Shown piece after piece: positions 1 through 7,579 of a DNA stretch of 53,694 nucleotides. The notes under the pieces were generated by a model. The model saw nothing but the letters and a program-made list of their open reading frames with translations. It was not told the DNA's origin and searched no databases. Position numbers and translations under genes: made by a program. How positions within the stretch are numbered: the stretch's first letter is position 1; each line of letters begins with the position of its first letter. This DNA comes from a virus, in the IMG/VR virus record IMGVR_UViG_3300046514_000576, positions 1 to 53,694 of that record, one strand, 5' to 3'.

Positions 1-495
1 GTCGACGAGCGGGCGATGCCGCTGATCCTCGCGTCGGTGGTCGCCGTGGTTGAGAAGCAGGGCATCGACAACGGCGTCGCGCAGCGATGGCTCTGCGACC
101 AGGTCGCGGCGATGTCGTTCGAAGGCTTGCGCGAGGTCGAGAAGCGCCGGGGTATCAAGCCCGGCAAGTTCGCCGCGAGGAACTTTGCCGGTCGGGCGCT
201 CGCGGGCGCGATGGTCGAACTGATCGTCGCCGAGTATTGCGCGGTCAACACGCCAGGGCCCGACAAGGGACTCGATGCGCTGCTCGCGCCGTGGAAACTC
301 AAGCCATCGAAGATCTACGCAGAGGTGCGGGAGAAGGTGCTGGCCGAGCACGCGGGGAAGAACGCTCCGAAAGCGGACGCGAAGCCCAACGCGAAGCCGC
401 TGCCCAAGAAGGGCAAGCCGACGGCGGCGACGAAGGGCGCGGGCGCCAAGAAGACGAAACGCAAGAACGCAGGGATCGACGGAGAGGTGACGTGA
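1..495 (+). CDS. Partial hypothetical protein, Lys/Ala/Pro-rich C-terminal tail
   Basis: The reading frame is open from base 1, so the gene probably begins outside the window; the first in-frame ATG is at 16. The visible part has a helical, Leu/Ala-rich region (about residues 1-115, with the segment EVEKRRGIKPGKF) and then a basic, low-complexity tail rich in Lys, Pro and Ala that could bind nucleic acid. I do not recognise the family. A C-terminal piece of a ParB-like phage protein is conceivable, but I see no decisive motif. The stop TGA (493-495) overlaps the next start (ATG 495), so the two genes are translationally coupled at the head of the rightward accessory operon. Confidence 0.6.
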   Translation, partial: VDERAMPLILASVVAVVEKQGIDNGVAQRWLCDQVAAMSFEGLREVEKRRGIKPGKFAARNFAGRALAGAMVELIVAEYCAVNTPGPDKGLDALLAPWKLKPSKIYAEVREKVLAEHAGKNAPKADAKPNAKPLPKKGKPTAATKGAGAKKTKRKNAGIDGEVT

Positions 496-2177
496 TGGAA
501 GCTGACAAGGTGAACGAGGTCGAGGTCGTCAAGTCGCTGTCGTGCAAGCTCACGGCTGCCGAGATCGCCGCGAAGTGGGAAACGTTCGGCAAGCTCACGC
601 GCGAGCAGGCCACGCTGAAGAACAACGCGAAGAGCGCCGCGAAGGAAGCGAAGGCGGCGATCGAACGCGTCGAAGAGCAGGCGTGGCAGACGCTCAACGT
701 GGCGCAGTCGGGTATTGAGTATCGCGATGTCAGCTGCATCGAGCGGATCGATATCCGCCGACGCGTGAAAGAGACCGTGCGCCTCGACACGCACGAGATC
801 GTGTACTCGACGCCCGTCGCGGCCGACGATCTGCGCGCCGCGCAGCAACAGCCGTTGCCCGGTACCGGGAGCGCGGCGCCGGCGGCGGGCGAGAAACCGA
901 AGCGCGGCAAGAAGGGCGCGAAGGATGCCGCAGCGACAGCCGCAGCCGGAACGCCTGGCGATGCGCCGACGTCCGCAACCGGCGCGCAGCCGACGGCCGC
1001 GCCCGACCCGCACGCCCCCGAGCCGTCGTACGTGGTGCTCCCACGCGCGGCGCTCGAGGGACTGGACCGCGACTCGCGCCAGCGTCTCGATGCGGAGCTG
1101 GTCGAGTGCGGCACCGGCGCCAACGCCGGCGTGCTCGTGTGGCAGTTCAGCGCAGATCGCGCTGTCGCGGGCCCGATCAATCGGCATGCGATCCCGCACG
1201 CCATGTTCGAACTGGCGGAAGAGCTGCGGCTCGCGATCGGGATCGTGCCCGCGCAGGACATCGACGACGAGCGCGCCGCGACCGCAGCAGCGGAGGCCGC
1301 CGAGGGTGCCGACGAACCGCCCGCGGACGATCTGCCGCCCGATGACGCGACCGATGCGGACCACGGCGACCCGCCCGACGACATCGATGACACCGGCGGC
1401 GAAGCTTCGATCGACGCGTCGACGGACGCCGGCGAGGACGCGCCGGTCGACAATGGGCTTCGCGTATTTGTGTCGTGGCCCGACTGGAACCGGGTCAAGC
1501 CGCCGGTACGACGCGCGTTGCTCGCGAAGATCGAGAAGGCCGGGCTCTCGAATCGATTCGACGGCACCGATGGACCCGAGCATGGGCTGAGGGTTTGGGG
1601 CTTTGCGGACGACGACGCGTGCAACGACCTGCTCGAAGCGATGTTGGCCGCGGGCCTCGCGCCTATCGCGCACAACGAGACCGAGATCCCGGAGGCCGAG
1701 GCCGCGCCGGTCGGTGACGACGGCCCGCCACCTGACGACGTCGACGAGCAGCCGGTTGCGGCGGCGCCGCCGACGTCGGCAACACCAGCACCGGCGATCG
1801 CAGCGGTACCGGCAACGTCGCCCGCGAGCGAGATGGTGCGGCTCGTGATCCCGGCGGCGAAGTGGAAGCGCATCACGAACGCGATCCAGCGCGCGCTGAT
1901 CGGGACGCTCAACCGACTCGAGCTGTATCCGAAGGACAGCGCCGACGGCCTCGCGACGATCGCCGTCGGACGCAACAACGCGAAGCTGCTGAGCGCGCTC
2001 GACTCCGCGAGGAGCCTCGGCGTCACGCTGGAACCCGAACCCGTGTCGGCCGCGGCCGCGGCGATGCAGCAGGCCCTCTCGACGCCCGGAGCAGCGCCCG
2101 AGCCAGCAGCGACACCGGCACCCAAGAAGCGCGGATCGCGCAAGAAGAAGGGCGACGGCGCCGAGGACGGGGCGTAG
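495..2177 (+). CDS. Large three-module phage protein with acidic linkers
   Basis: This 560-residue protein starts at ATG 495 with GGAGAGG at 481-487. The N-terminal 115 residues form a coiled coil followed by a segment (about 80-115) like one common in phage proteins of unknown role, with Val-Arg-Leu-Asp-Thr at about 95-99. Three similar 70-residue alpha/beta units follow at about 178-255, 321-392 and 447-515. Each opens with a hydrophobic strand (VVLPRAAL, RVFVSWPDW, VRLVIPAAKW) and has a second strand (VLVWQF, LRVWGF, LATIAV). They are joined by long Asp/Pro/Ala linkers that look disordered, and the C-terminus is basic. The function is unknown; a DNA- or partner-binding scaffold is possible. 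The longer upstream frame is not needed because this start is coupled to the preceding stop. Confidence 0.75.
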   Translation: MEADKVNEVEVVKSLSCKLTAAEIAAKWETFGKLTREQATLKNNAKSAAKEAKAAIERVEEQAWQTLNVAQSGIEYRDVSCIERIDIRRRVKETVRLDTHEIVYSTPVAADDLRAAQQQPLPGTGSAAPAAGEKPKRGKKGAKDAAATAAAGTPGDAPTSATGAQPTAAPDPHAPEPSYVVLPRAALEGLDRDSRQRLDAELVECGTGANAGVLVWQFSADRAVAGPINRHAIPHAMFELAEELRLAIGIVPAQDIDDERAATAAAEAAEGADEPPADDLPPDDATDADHGDPPDDIDDTGGEASIDASTDAGEDAPVDNGLRVFVSWPDWNRVKPPVRRALLAKIEKAGLSNRFDGTDGPEHGLRVWGFADDDACNDLLEAMLAAGLAPIAHNETEIPEAEAAPVGDDGPPPDDVDEQPVAAAPPTSATPAPAIAAVPATSPASEMVRLVIPAAKWKRITNAIQRALIGTLNRLELYPKDSADGLATIAVGRNNAKLLSALDSARSLGVTLEPEPVSAAAAAMQQALSTPGAAPEPAATPAPKKRGSRKKKGDGAEDGA

Positions 2178-2437
2178 TGGACGACATCGTCATGCCGCCG
2201 GGCCCGGAACACCGGGCCCGGCTCGAGATGGTCGCGCGCGAGGTCGGCGGCGCGATCAACACGGTGGTCGAGCGGCTCAACGTCAGCGACGCGGAGCTGA
2301 TCGACGTGCTCACCGGCGCCGCGGCGATGGTCGCGATCCAGCACGATCGGACGCCGGTCGCTCGCGCGGCGTTCCTCGAGTACTCGGGCGAGTCGTGGGA
2401 TCGGATGCTCGCAGCGATGGCGGTACCCCGTGGCTGA
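2177..2437 (+). CDS. Small hypothetical protein
   Basis: The start GTG at 2177 overlaps the preceding TAG stop; an internal ATG at 2192 is an alternative. The product has about 86 residues, is mostly helical and acidic, and has no recognisable catalytic motif. It lies in the tightly coupled rightward operon between the three-module protein and the Gp37/Gp68 family gene, which it overlaps by 8 bases. Confidence 0.6.
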   Translation: MDDIVMPPGPEHRARLEMVAREVGGAINTVVERLNVSDAELIDVLTGAAAMVAIQHDRTPVARAAFLEYSGESWDRMLAAMAVPRG

Positions 2438-3464
2438 CAACACTTCGATCGAGTGGACCGATGCGAGCTGGCCGGTGACCGCCGGGTGCAAGGAGATCTC
2501 GCCCGGCTGCGCAAATTGCTACGCCGCGAAGCTCACCGCAACGCGGCTGAAACACACGCCCAAGTATCGCGGCCTCGCGGTCATTGGCGCGAACGGGCAC
2601 CCGCACTTCACGGGCGAATCAAGGCTCGCGCGCGAGCATCTCGGTTGGCCGCTCCAGTGGCGCGAGCCACGCAAGATCTTCGTCGCCGATATGAGCGATC
2701 TCTTCTACGACGCGGTCACCGACGCAGAAATCATCGAAGTGTTCGACGTGATGCGGCAGTGCGAGCGCCATACGTTTCAACTGCTCACCAAGCGCGCAGC
2801 GCGCATGCGTGATCTCTGCGGACGGCTGCGGTTCGATGGCAGCGCCAACGATGGGAACGGGCGGACGTGGCTCTCGCCCGACGCGAACAACCATGACGGC
2901 GGGTGGCCGCTGATCCGGATGGACTGGCTGTGGTACGGCGTCTCGGTCGAAAACCGCGCGACTCTTCACCGCATCGACGAATTGCGCGCGATGCCATGCA
3001 AGACGCGCTTCCTGTCGTTCGAACCGCTGCTCGAGGATCTCGGTGTGATCGACCTGACCGGGATTCACCAGGTCATCGTCGGCGGCGAGAGTGGCGGCAA
3101 CGGATCGCGCCCGATGCACCCCGTGTGGGTTCGATCGATCCGCGATCAATGCATCGCGGCCGGCGTGGCGTTCTTCTTCAAACAATGGGGCCACTATGCG
3201 CCGTTCGTCGACCCGTCGCGATTCACGCACTGCGGCGCCGAAGATCGCGCGCACACGTGGCTCGACGCGAACGGCGATTCCGGTGCGTGCTGGATCGTCG
3301 ACGATGATGGTTCGTGGTCGAACTGGACCGGCGACCCGCCATCTGGCGGCGCGGATGGAACGGTCGCGGATTCGGTCGCGATCATGTCGCCGGTCGGCAA
3401 GAAGCGCGCGGGTCGCATCCTCGACGGCCGCACGTGGGATGAGTTCCCGGCGGTGCGGACGTGA
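2430..3464 (+). CDS. Phage Gp37/Gp68 family protein (DUF5131), three-Cys motif
   Basis: The 344-residue product starts at GTG 2430. The N-terminus (NTSIEWTD, then a Cys-x6-Cys-x2-Cys cluster in GCKEISPGCANCYAAK) is the hallmark of the phage Gp37/Gp68 family (DUF5131). Further family signatures are KIFVADMSDLF, FQLLTKRA, VSVENR, RFLSFEPLL, IVGGESG and FFFKQWG. The three cysteines are spaced like an iron-sulphur site and the family is thought to be related to radical SAM enzymes, but its reaction is not established. In other genomes the family often sits beside a three-Cys-motif partner gene (tcmP); none is recognisable here. Length and motif order look intact. Confidence 0.9.
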   Translation: MADNTSIEWTDASWPVTAGCKEISPGCANCYAAKLTATRLKHTPKYRGLAVIGANGHPHFTGESRLAREHLGWPLQWREPRKIFVADMSDLFYDAVTDAEIIEVFDVMRQCERHTFQLLTKRAARMRDLCGRLRFDGSANDGNGRTWLSPDANNHDGGWPLIRMDWLWYGVSVENRATLHRIDELRAMPCKTRFLSFEPLLEDLGVIDLTGIHQVIVGGESGGNGSRPMHPVWVRSIRDQCIAAGVAFFFKQWGHYAPFVDPSRFTHCGAEDRAHTWLDANGDSGACWIVDDDGSWSNWTGDPPSGGADGTVADSVAIMSPVGKKRAGRILDGRTWDEFPAVRT

Positions 3465-3907
3465 GAATGATCTGCCCCCACAGCATCGAAAAAGACCGCG
3501 TCTGCGCGGACTGCGCAGAATCGCAAGTCGCCTTCCTTCGCGAGCGCCGCGACGCGACCCACTCGCCGCACGATTACCGCCTCGATGCGATCCCGTTCAT
3601 CGGCACTCTCGGCAGGATCGAGACCGAGTTCACCGCCGCCGTCATCATTCGTGTCTGCCAATTCCGCGACGCATGGGGCCCCGTCGAGGCGCGCGAGGTC
3701 GGCGAGCTGATCCACGCGGAGACGCGCTGGGGCCAGCGGCATGCGTGGTGGACCGCGTCGATCGGCCGAATGATCGACGTTGACGCGCTGATCGAGAACG
3801 GGTTCGCCCGACTGATCGGCGATGAATTGCTCGAACGCCAGCGTCCGATCGAGCTGACGCCGCTGTGCTTCGAGAAGCTCGAACCGTACGCGCGGAGGTT
3901 GCCGTGA
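3461..3907 (+). CDS. Hypothetical protein with N-terminal Cys/His cluster
   Basis: The start GTG 3461 overlaps the preceding TGA. The 148-residue product opens with a probable zinc-binding cluster (MICPHSIEKDRVCADC), then a helical domain with several Trp and Arg residues. I do not recognise the family. The coupled position suggests co-expression with the neighbouring accessory genes. Confidence 0.65.
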   Translation: MRMICPHSIEKDRVCADCAESQVAFLRERRDATHSPHDYRLDAIPFIGTLGRIETEFTAAVIIRVCQFRDAWGPVEAREVGELIHAETRWGQRHAWWTASIGRMIDVDALIENGFARLIGDELLERQRPIELTPLCFEKLEPYARRLP

Positions 3908-4497
3908 GAATTGAGGAAGGACGCAAACGGCTCACGCCTGCGCAGATGGCCGCGCTCACCAGGGTCTTCGAGCACGGCGGTAGTGCCGTCGTCGGCCGCG
4001 GGATGACGTGCAAGGTAAATCGCATCACGGCGCGATCGCTCCGAGACCTCGGGCTCGTCACGACCGATGTAGCGAACGGTGGCGCACCAGACGGTCCGTT
4101 CTCGATCGCGCTCACCGAGTCGGGTCGCGAGCTGTTTCCCGTCGGTGCAGTCGTGAAGCCGCCCGATCTCGAGGTAGACGACCACACGAACTGGTGGGTC
4201 GCGTTCCCCGCCGAGGGCGACGAAGCGACGCCACTCGCATTCGGCCGCGATGAAGCCGAACTGGAGTCGAATCTGACCGCGCGGTTTCTCCGTGATGATC
4301 CCGAGGAAGGCGAGGCATCGGCGAGGGAGCGCGCGACGACCGACATCGTCTATGCGCGGTGCGCGATGCGAATCGCGTGGCGCAATGACTTCGAGCGCGC
4401 GGAAGACGAACCGCAGATCGAGTGGCTCGATGTGGATATGGTCGACGACGACGTCAGTTGCCCTGACGAGTCGATCGGAGACGCGAGCAAGCGATGA
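3904..4497 (+). CDS. Hypothetical protein, possible winged-helix N-terminus
   Basis: The start is GTG 3904, overlapping the previous stop; an in-frame ATG at 3865 would overlap the upstream gene further and is less likely. The product has about 197 residues. Residues 5-80 have a pattern compatible with a small winged-helix domain (LTPAQMAALTRVFEHGG, ITARSLRDLGLVT, IALTESGREL). The rest is acidic, with the segment TNWWVAFPAEGDEATPLAFG. The function is unknown; the winged-helix reading is by eye only. Confidence 0.6.
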   Translation: MRIEEGRKRLTPAQMAALTRVFEHGGSAVVGRGMTCKVNRITARSLRDLGLVTTDVANGGAPDGPFSIALTESGRELFPVGAVVKPPDLEVDDHTNWWVAFPAEGDEATPLAFGRDEAELESNLTARFLRDDPEEGEASARERATTDIVYARCAMRIAWRNDFERAEDEPQIEWLDVDMVDDDVSCPDESIGDASKR

Positions 4498-4859
4498 CGG
4501 CCGCCGCCCTCACATGCCCCGAGTGCGGCGCGCCGATGAAGCTGCTTCGCTCGACGAAGTACCCGAAGCATCCGTTCTTCTACGGGTGCTCGGCGTTCCC
4601 TGTTTGTCGCACGACGCACGGCGCACACGCGGACGGTCGACCGCTCGGCATTCCCGCAGACCGGCGCACGCGTGGCGCACGCATCGACGCACACGCGGCG
4701 TTCGATCCGTACTGGCGTGCACGCGGGTGGCGACGCGAGGGCGCGTACCACTGGCTCGCGACGCAGCTCGGGATCGAGCGCGCTCAGTGTCACATCGGGA
4801 TGATGGACGCGGAGACGTGCCGGCGCGTCGTCGAGCTGTGCACGGAGAAGCCGACGTGA
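4494..4859 (+). CDS. Zinc-finger protein (topoisomerase C4 / DUF3268-like)
   Basis: The 121-residue product starts at ATG 4494, overlapping the preceding TGA. The N-terminus CPECGAPMKLLRS, followed by FFYGCSAFPVCRTTHGAH, is the layout of the topoisomerase-type C4 zinc finger in DUF3268 phage proteins. The C-terminal half contains Trp-rich helices (YWRARGWRREGAYHWLATQLG) and a short helical end typical of the same family. It probably binds zinc; the role in the phage is unknown. Confidence 0.75.
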   Translation: MTAAALTCPECGAPMKLLRSTKYPKHPFFYGCSAFPVCRTTHGAHADGRPLGIPADRRTRGARIDAHAAFDPYWRARGWRREGAYHWLATQLGIERAQCHIGMMDAETCRRVVELCTEKPT

Positions 4860-5326
4860 CCGCAGCGCGCCCGCTCAAGCCTCGGTTCGTCGACGTCGCG
4901 CAGGCGGTGGCGGGATGCATCACGCTCGCGCAGCCGGCGAAAGACCCGCTCGCGCGAGTTCGACACATGGTCCGGTCGCTCACCGACGCGCAACGCGAGG
5001 TGCTGACGCTCATTGATGCGGCGAGAGGTTCGCGCGAATGCCGCATGTACTTCATCGTCGCGGGGGGCGCCGTGAAGATCGGCGTTGCGCGGAACCCGCG
5101 ATCACGCGTCGTTGAACTTCAGGTCGGCAACCACGAGAAACTGCGGCTCGTTCTGCATGTCGCGGGCAGCGTGGCACTTGAGGACGCGACGCATCTGGCA
5201 TTCGACGCGCACCGCCTTCGCGGCGAATGGTTCAGGCACACCGCAGAGCTGGACGCGTTCATCCGGTGCGCCGCACGCGTTGCCGGGAGACGCCATGGGC
5301 TCGCCACGGCAACGAGGATCCTGTGA
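4856..5326 (+). CDS. GIY-YIG-like (MUG113/T5orf172-type) protein
   Basis: The start is GTG 4856, coupled to the previous stop; the product is about 156 residues. After a helical N-terminus (1-60), residues 62-140 carry the pattern of the MUG113/T5orf172 branch of GIY-YIG nucleases: MYFIVAGGAVKIGVA (a YFI strand and a KIG strand), Arg in NPRSRVVELQ, the LVLHVAG strand, a Glu in ALEDATHLAF, and AHRLRGEWF. The family cleaves DNA or is catalytically degenerate; whether this copy is active cannot be told. It sits just before the integration module. Confidence 0.65.
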   Translation: MTAARPLKPRFVDVAQAVAGCITLAQPAKDPLARVRHMVRSLTDAQREVLTLIDAARGSRECRMYFIVAGGAVKIGVARNPRSRVVELQVGNHEKLRLVLHVAGSVALEDATHLAFDAHRLRGEWFRHTAELDAFIRCAARVAGRRHGLATATRIL

Positions 5327-5694
5327 CCGCAGCGCGCACCGTCGCCGAGCTGTTCGAATGCCTCGACGTCGAAGACGTCATGCGACTGCGCAAGTGTTCG
5401 CGCTCGAAAGCGTACGCACACATGCGCGCGGCGCTGGGCCGGGCCCCAGGCGAACGCGGTGAACTTCGCGTGTCGGTTCCAACGTGGCAGCGGTACATTG
5501 TCAATCTCGAGGAGCGTCGATGCCGCACGTCTTCAAACGCGGGTCCATCTATCACGGGTGGTTCTACGAGGACGGCGCGCGCGTCCAACGATCCACGCAC
5601 TGCACCGACAAGCGCGCCGCAGAGGCCGTCGTTGCTCGTTGGGAACGAGTTGCCGCGGATCCCGATTCCGGAGCCTCGGACGAAGCGACGATGA
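5323..5694 (+). CDS. xis: Putative excisionase / HTH DNA-binding protein
   Basis: The start GTG 5323 overlaps the preceding TGA. Residues 10-60 look like an Xis-type or MerR-like helix-turn-helix (LDVEDVMRLRKCSRSKAY, then a basic wing ending VPTWQRYIVNLEER). The frame stays open to 5694, so its last 57 codons overlap the start of the integrase gene (5520) in another frame. That tail is low-complexity, rich in Arg, Ser and Pro, and resembles read-through rather than a domain. Position immediately upstream of int supports a recombination-directionality role; the family assignment is by position and HTH pattern. Confidence 0.55.
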   Translation: MTAARTVAELFECLDVEDVMRLRKCSRSKAYAHMRAALGRAPGERGELRVSVPTWQRYIVNLEERRCRTSSNAGPSITGGSTRTARASNDPRTAPTSAPQRPSLLVGNELPRIPIPEPRTKRR

Positions 5695-6776
5695 GGGACG
5701 CGATCGCGCAGCTGATCACCGATCGGTCCACGCGCGCGGGCAACGGCGAGCGCAGCGAGCAGACGGTTGAGTTCTATCGGCGCAAGAGCGGCTATCTCGT
5801 GCGGCATTTCGGCGCCGAGTTTCGCATCGCGCGCCTCTCCGCACCCGAGGTCGACGCGTACGTTGCGTCACGTCGTACAGAAGGCGCGGCGGAGCACACG
5901 ATCGCGAAGGAGCTGACGACGCTCCGCGCTGCGCTGAAGCTCTGTCTGCGTGCGCAGCTCTGGCGCGGTTCGCTCGACGCGATCATGCCGGTGCGGTTCT
6001 CGCCGGCGTACCGTCCGCGCGAACGAAAGCTCACCGAGGCCGAGGTCGACGACCTGCTGCGCGAACTCGAACCCGACCGCGCGGCCCGCGTCGCGTACAT
6101 CGTTGGGACGGGCGCGCGGCTCGGTGAGTCCGACCGAGCGCAGCGGGGTGACGTCGTCGAGGCGCGCGACGGAACATGGTTCGCGTATCTGCGCGGGACG
6201 AAGACGGCCGCGAGTCGACGGACCGTCCCGATCATGCTGGCTGCGTGTCGACGATTCCTCGAGTTCTCGATCGCAGCGGGGGAGGGGAAGGACGGCGCGC
6301 TCTTCACCGGATGGGCGAATCCGGTGCGTGATCTTCATACCGCATGCGTCCGCGCGGAGATCGATCCGTGCTCACCGAATGACCTGCGCCGAACGTTCGG
6401 CACCTGGCACCGCGAGGCCGGGATCGCTCCACACGACGTCGGTGCGATCCTCGGGCACACGAGCGGCGCGATGGTCGAGAAGGTGTACGGTCGTCTCGGG
6501 CCCGAGGCGCTGGCGCTTCGTGTCGCGACGCAACTTGCTGTCGCACCGGTGCAGCAGACTCCGCGACATTCGGTGGACTCGGTGGACGGCGTGGACTCAA
6601 CGGAGCGGGATTTACCGGGGGATTCGTGCCGGCGGTCGGAATCGAACCGACGACCTTGGGATTATGATTCCCGAGCGCGACGACCCGTAACGTGCCACGC
6701 GCACAGGCGAAAGCGCGATGGCACCGCGGAGACTGTAGCGCCGGTGCAGCAGCGCGCGCGGCGGGGTGGACGATGA
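5520..6776 (+). CDS. int: Tyrosine site-specific integrase with attP inside its 3' end
   Basis: The start ATG 5520 gives the usual phage integrase N-terminus (MPHVFKRGSIYHGWFYEDG) and has GGAG about 9 bases upstream; 418 residues. It has a core-binding region (about 60-160) and a catalytic domain with box I Arg (GTGARLGE), the beta-hairpin Lys (RGTKTAASRR), box II NDLRRTF, ILGHTSG and the nucleophile in MVEKVYG (about Tyr323). The first box II position is Asn instead of His, which I believe also occurs in some other phage integrases. Codons about 370-385 read through the antisense of a tRNA-Met 3' half (6627-6673), so strand exchange would replace the last 30-odd codons with host sequence. 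The stop overlaps the next start (ATGA at 6773). Confidence 0.9.
   Translation: MPHVFKRGSIYHGWFYEDGARVQRSTHCTDKRAAEAVVARWERVAADPDSGASDEATMRDAIAQLITDRSTRAGNGERSEQTVEFYRRKSGYLVRHFGAEFRIARLSAPEVDAYVASRRTEGAAEHTIAKELTTLRAALKLCLRAQLWRGSLDAIMPVRFSPAYRPRERKLTEAEVDDLLRELEPDRAARVAYIVGTGARLGESDRAQRGDVVEARDGTWFAYLRGTKTAASRRTVPIMLAACRRFLEFSIAAGEGKDGALFTGWANPVRDLHTACVRAEIDPCSPNDLRRTFGTWHREAGIAPHDVGAILGHTSGAMVEKVYGRLGPEALALRVATQLAVAPVQQTPRHSVDSVDGVDSTERDLPGDSCRRSESNRRPWDYDSRARRPVTCHAHRRKRDGTAETVAPVQQRARRGGR
6627..6673 (-). other. attP: attP core: 3' half of tRNA-Met(CAU)
   Basis: Read on the minus strand this is the 3' part of a tRNA. The anticodon arm has loop ATCATAA (anticodon CAT), followed by variable loop AGGTC, T arm GTCGG-TTCGATT-CCGAC, acceptor strand CGCCGGC and discriminator A. 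No matching 5' acceptor (GCCGGCG) or D arm lies upstream, and the first anticodon-stem pair is a C-A mismatch, which marks the end of identity. Phages that integrate in tRNA genes carry such a 3' half to rebuild the gene. A 12-base direct repeat CCGGTGCAGCAG lies about 70 bases to each side (6546-6557 and 6741-6752), and three GTGGAC repeats lie at 6573-6598; these could be arm-type sites. If the window is integrated DNA this would be attL or attR instead. Confidence 0.8.
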
Positions 6777-7042
6777 ACCAGAACCAACGAGCTGACGTCG
6801 ACCACAAGACGAACCTCTACGTCGGCGGATTCGTCGGCGGTCTGACGCCGGAGGACAAGGCGCGAATCCTCAGCGGCGAGAAGATCGCCGACATGCTCGA
6901 GCTGATCGCCGCTCAATTCGATCGAGTCACAGCCGTGCATCTCGTGCGCGCGATCGTCGAACAGCTGCGCAGAGAGGCGCCGAATCAAGCCGCGCTCGCG
7001 CTCGCGGATCGATTCATGGCGCTTGGGCGAGGTGCACGGTGA
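6773..7042 (+). CDS. Small hypothetical protein downstream of integrase
   Basis: ATG 6773 overlaps the integrase stop. The 89-residue product is helical with a central IADMLELIAAQFDRVTAVHL segment and no known motif. Integration at the att core would separate it from the integrase promoter and put host DNA upstream, so its expression may differ between free phage and prophage; this is inference from position. Confidence 0.6.
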   Translation: MNQNQRADVDHKTNLYVGGFVGGLTPEDKARILSGEKIADMLELIAAQFDRVTAVHLVRAIVEQLRREAPNQAALALADRFMALGRGAR

Positions 7043-7083
7043 CCGCGTCGTTCAACCACACGCGCGAGGACTCGCTGTCGTGA
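7039..7083 (+). CDS. Possible 14-codon coupling ORF
   Basis: A 14-codon frame begins with GTG 7039, overlapping the preceding stop, and ends with TGA at 7081-7083, overlapping the next GTG (7080). It could simply carry ribosomes across the gap between two genes. It may equally be chance; nothing supports a functional peptide. Confidence 0.25.
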   Translation: MTASFNHTREDSLS

Positions 7084-7331
7084 CCGCCCCTCTCGTCCAC
7101 TCCACCCAGATCGCGATCGAGCGCAACGTGTGCGACGAGCACCCGACGGCGCCGTGTCGCCTCACGCTCGCGATGCTCGGTCTGCGGTTCTCATGTGACG
7201 CGGTCCTGTTCACGTTCACATGCTCGGTGTGCGGGGCCAAGATCGACGTGCCGTTTCACGAGATGCAGTTCGGCATCGCCCGCGTGCAGCGTGATCCGCC
7301 GCCGCGCCCGTCGTTGCGAGTGGTGAAATGA
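7080..7331 (+). CDS. Small protein with zinc-knuckle-like Cys pair
   Basis: The start GTG 7080 is coupled to the tiny frame before it. The 83-residue product contains NVCDEHPTAPCR and FTCSVCGAKIDVPFHE, Cys/His pairs consistent with one treble-clef zinc site. The C-terminus is basic. Unknown function; co-operonic with the following HTH gene. Confidence 0.55.
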   Translation: MTAPLVHSTQIAIERNVCDEHPTAPCRLTLAMLGLRFSCDAVLFTFTCSVCGAKIDVPFHEMQFGIARVQRDPPPRPSLRVVK

Positions 7332-7579
7332 ACCGCGGCCGCCCCCCCCAGCCGTACTCGCAGGCCGTGCGCGCGATTCGGCTGCTGCGAGCGCTGGAGT
7401 GCGCGCCGTGGACCGAGCCGCGCATCCGGGTCGAGGTGCTGACGGCGCGGTTCGGGGTCACCCACCGGTCGCTGCGTCGCGACGTGGCGGCCCTGGTGAG
7501 CGCGGGCGAGCCGATCGTGATGCGGGGCGGGTTCGTTTGGTACGGAGATGCCGCGACCTCTACCCCGCCTGTCGACTAG
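7328..7579 (+). CDS. Small helix-turn-helix protein (HTH_11/DeoR-like)
   Basis: The 83-residue protein starts at ATG 7328, overlapping the previous TGA. Residues 15-70 have the helix-turn-helix plus wing of HTH_11/DeoR-like regulators: AIRLLRALE, RVEVLTARFGVTHRSLRRDVAAL, then GEPIVMRGGFVWYG. It is the last rightward gene of the left block and the only clear small regulator-like protein there, so it may control integration genes; no target is evident. Its end overlaps by 20 bases the end of the oppositely oriented HNH gene. Confidence 0.7.
   Translation: MNRGRPPQPYSQAVRAIRLLRALECAPWTEPRIRVEVLTARFGVTHRSLRRDVAALVSAGEPIVMRGGFVWYGDAATSTPPVD

Noticed and set aside
299-2491. Leftward 730-codon frame opposite the three-module protein
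   Set aside because: It crosses four coupled rightward genes, has Ser/Arg-rich shadow composition and no ribosome site.
6627-6700. Complete tRNA-Met gene
   Set aside because: Only the 3' half is present; no D arm and no matching 5' acceptor strand. It is an attachment site core.
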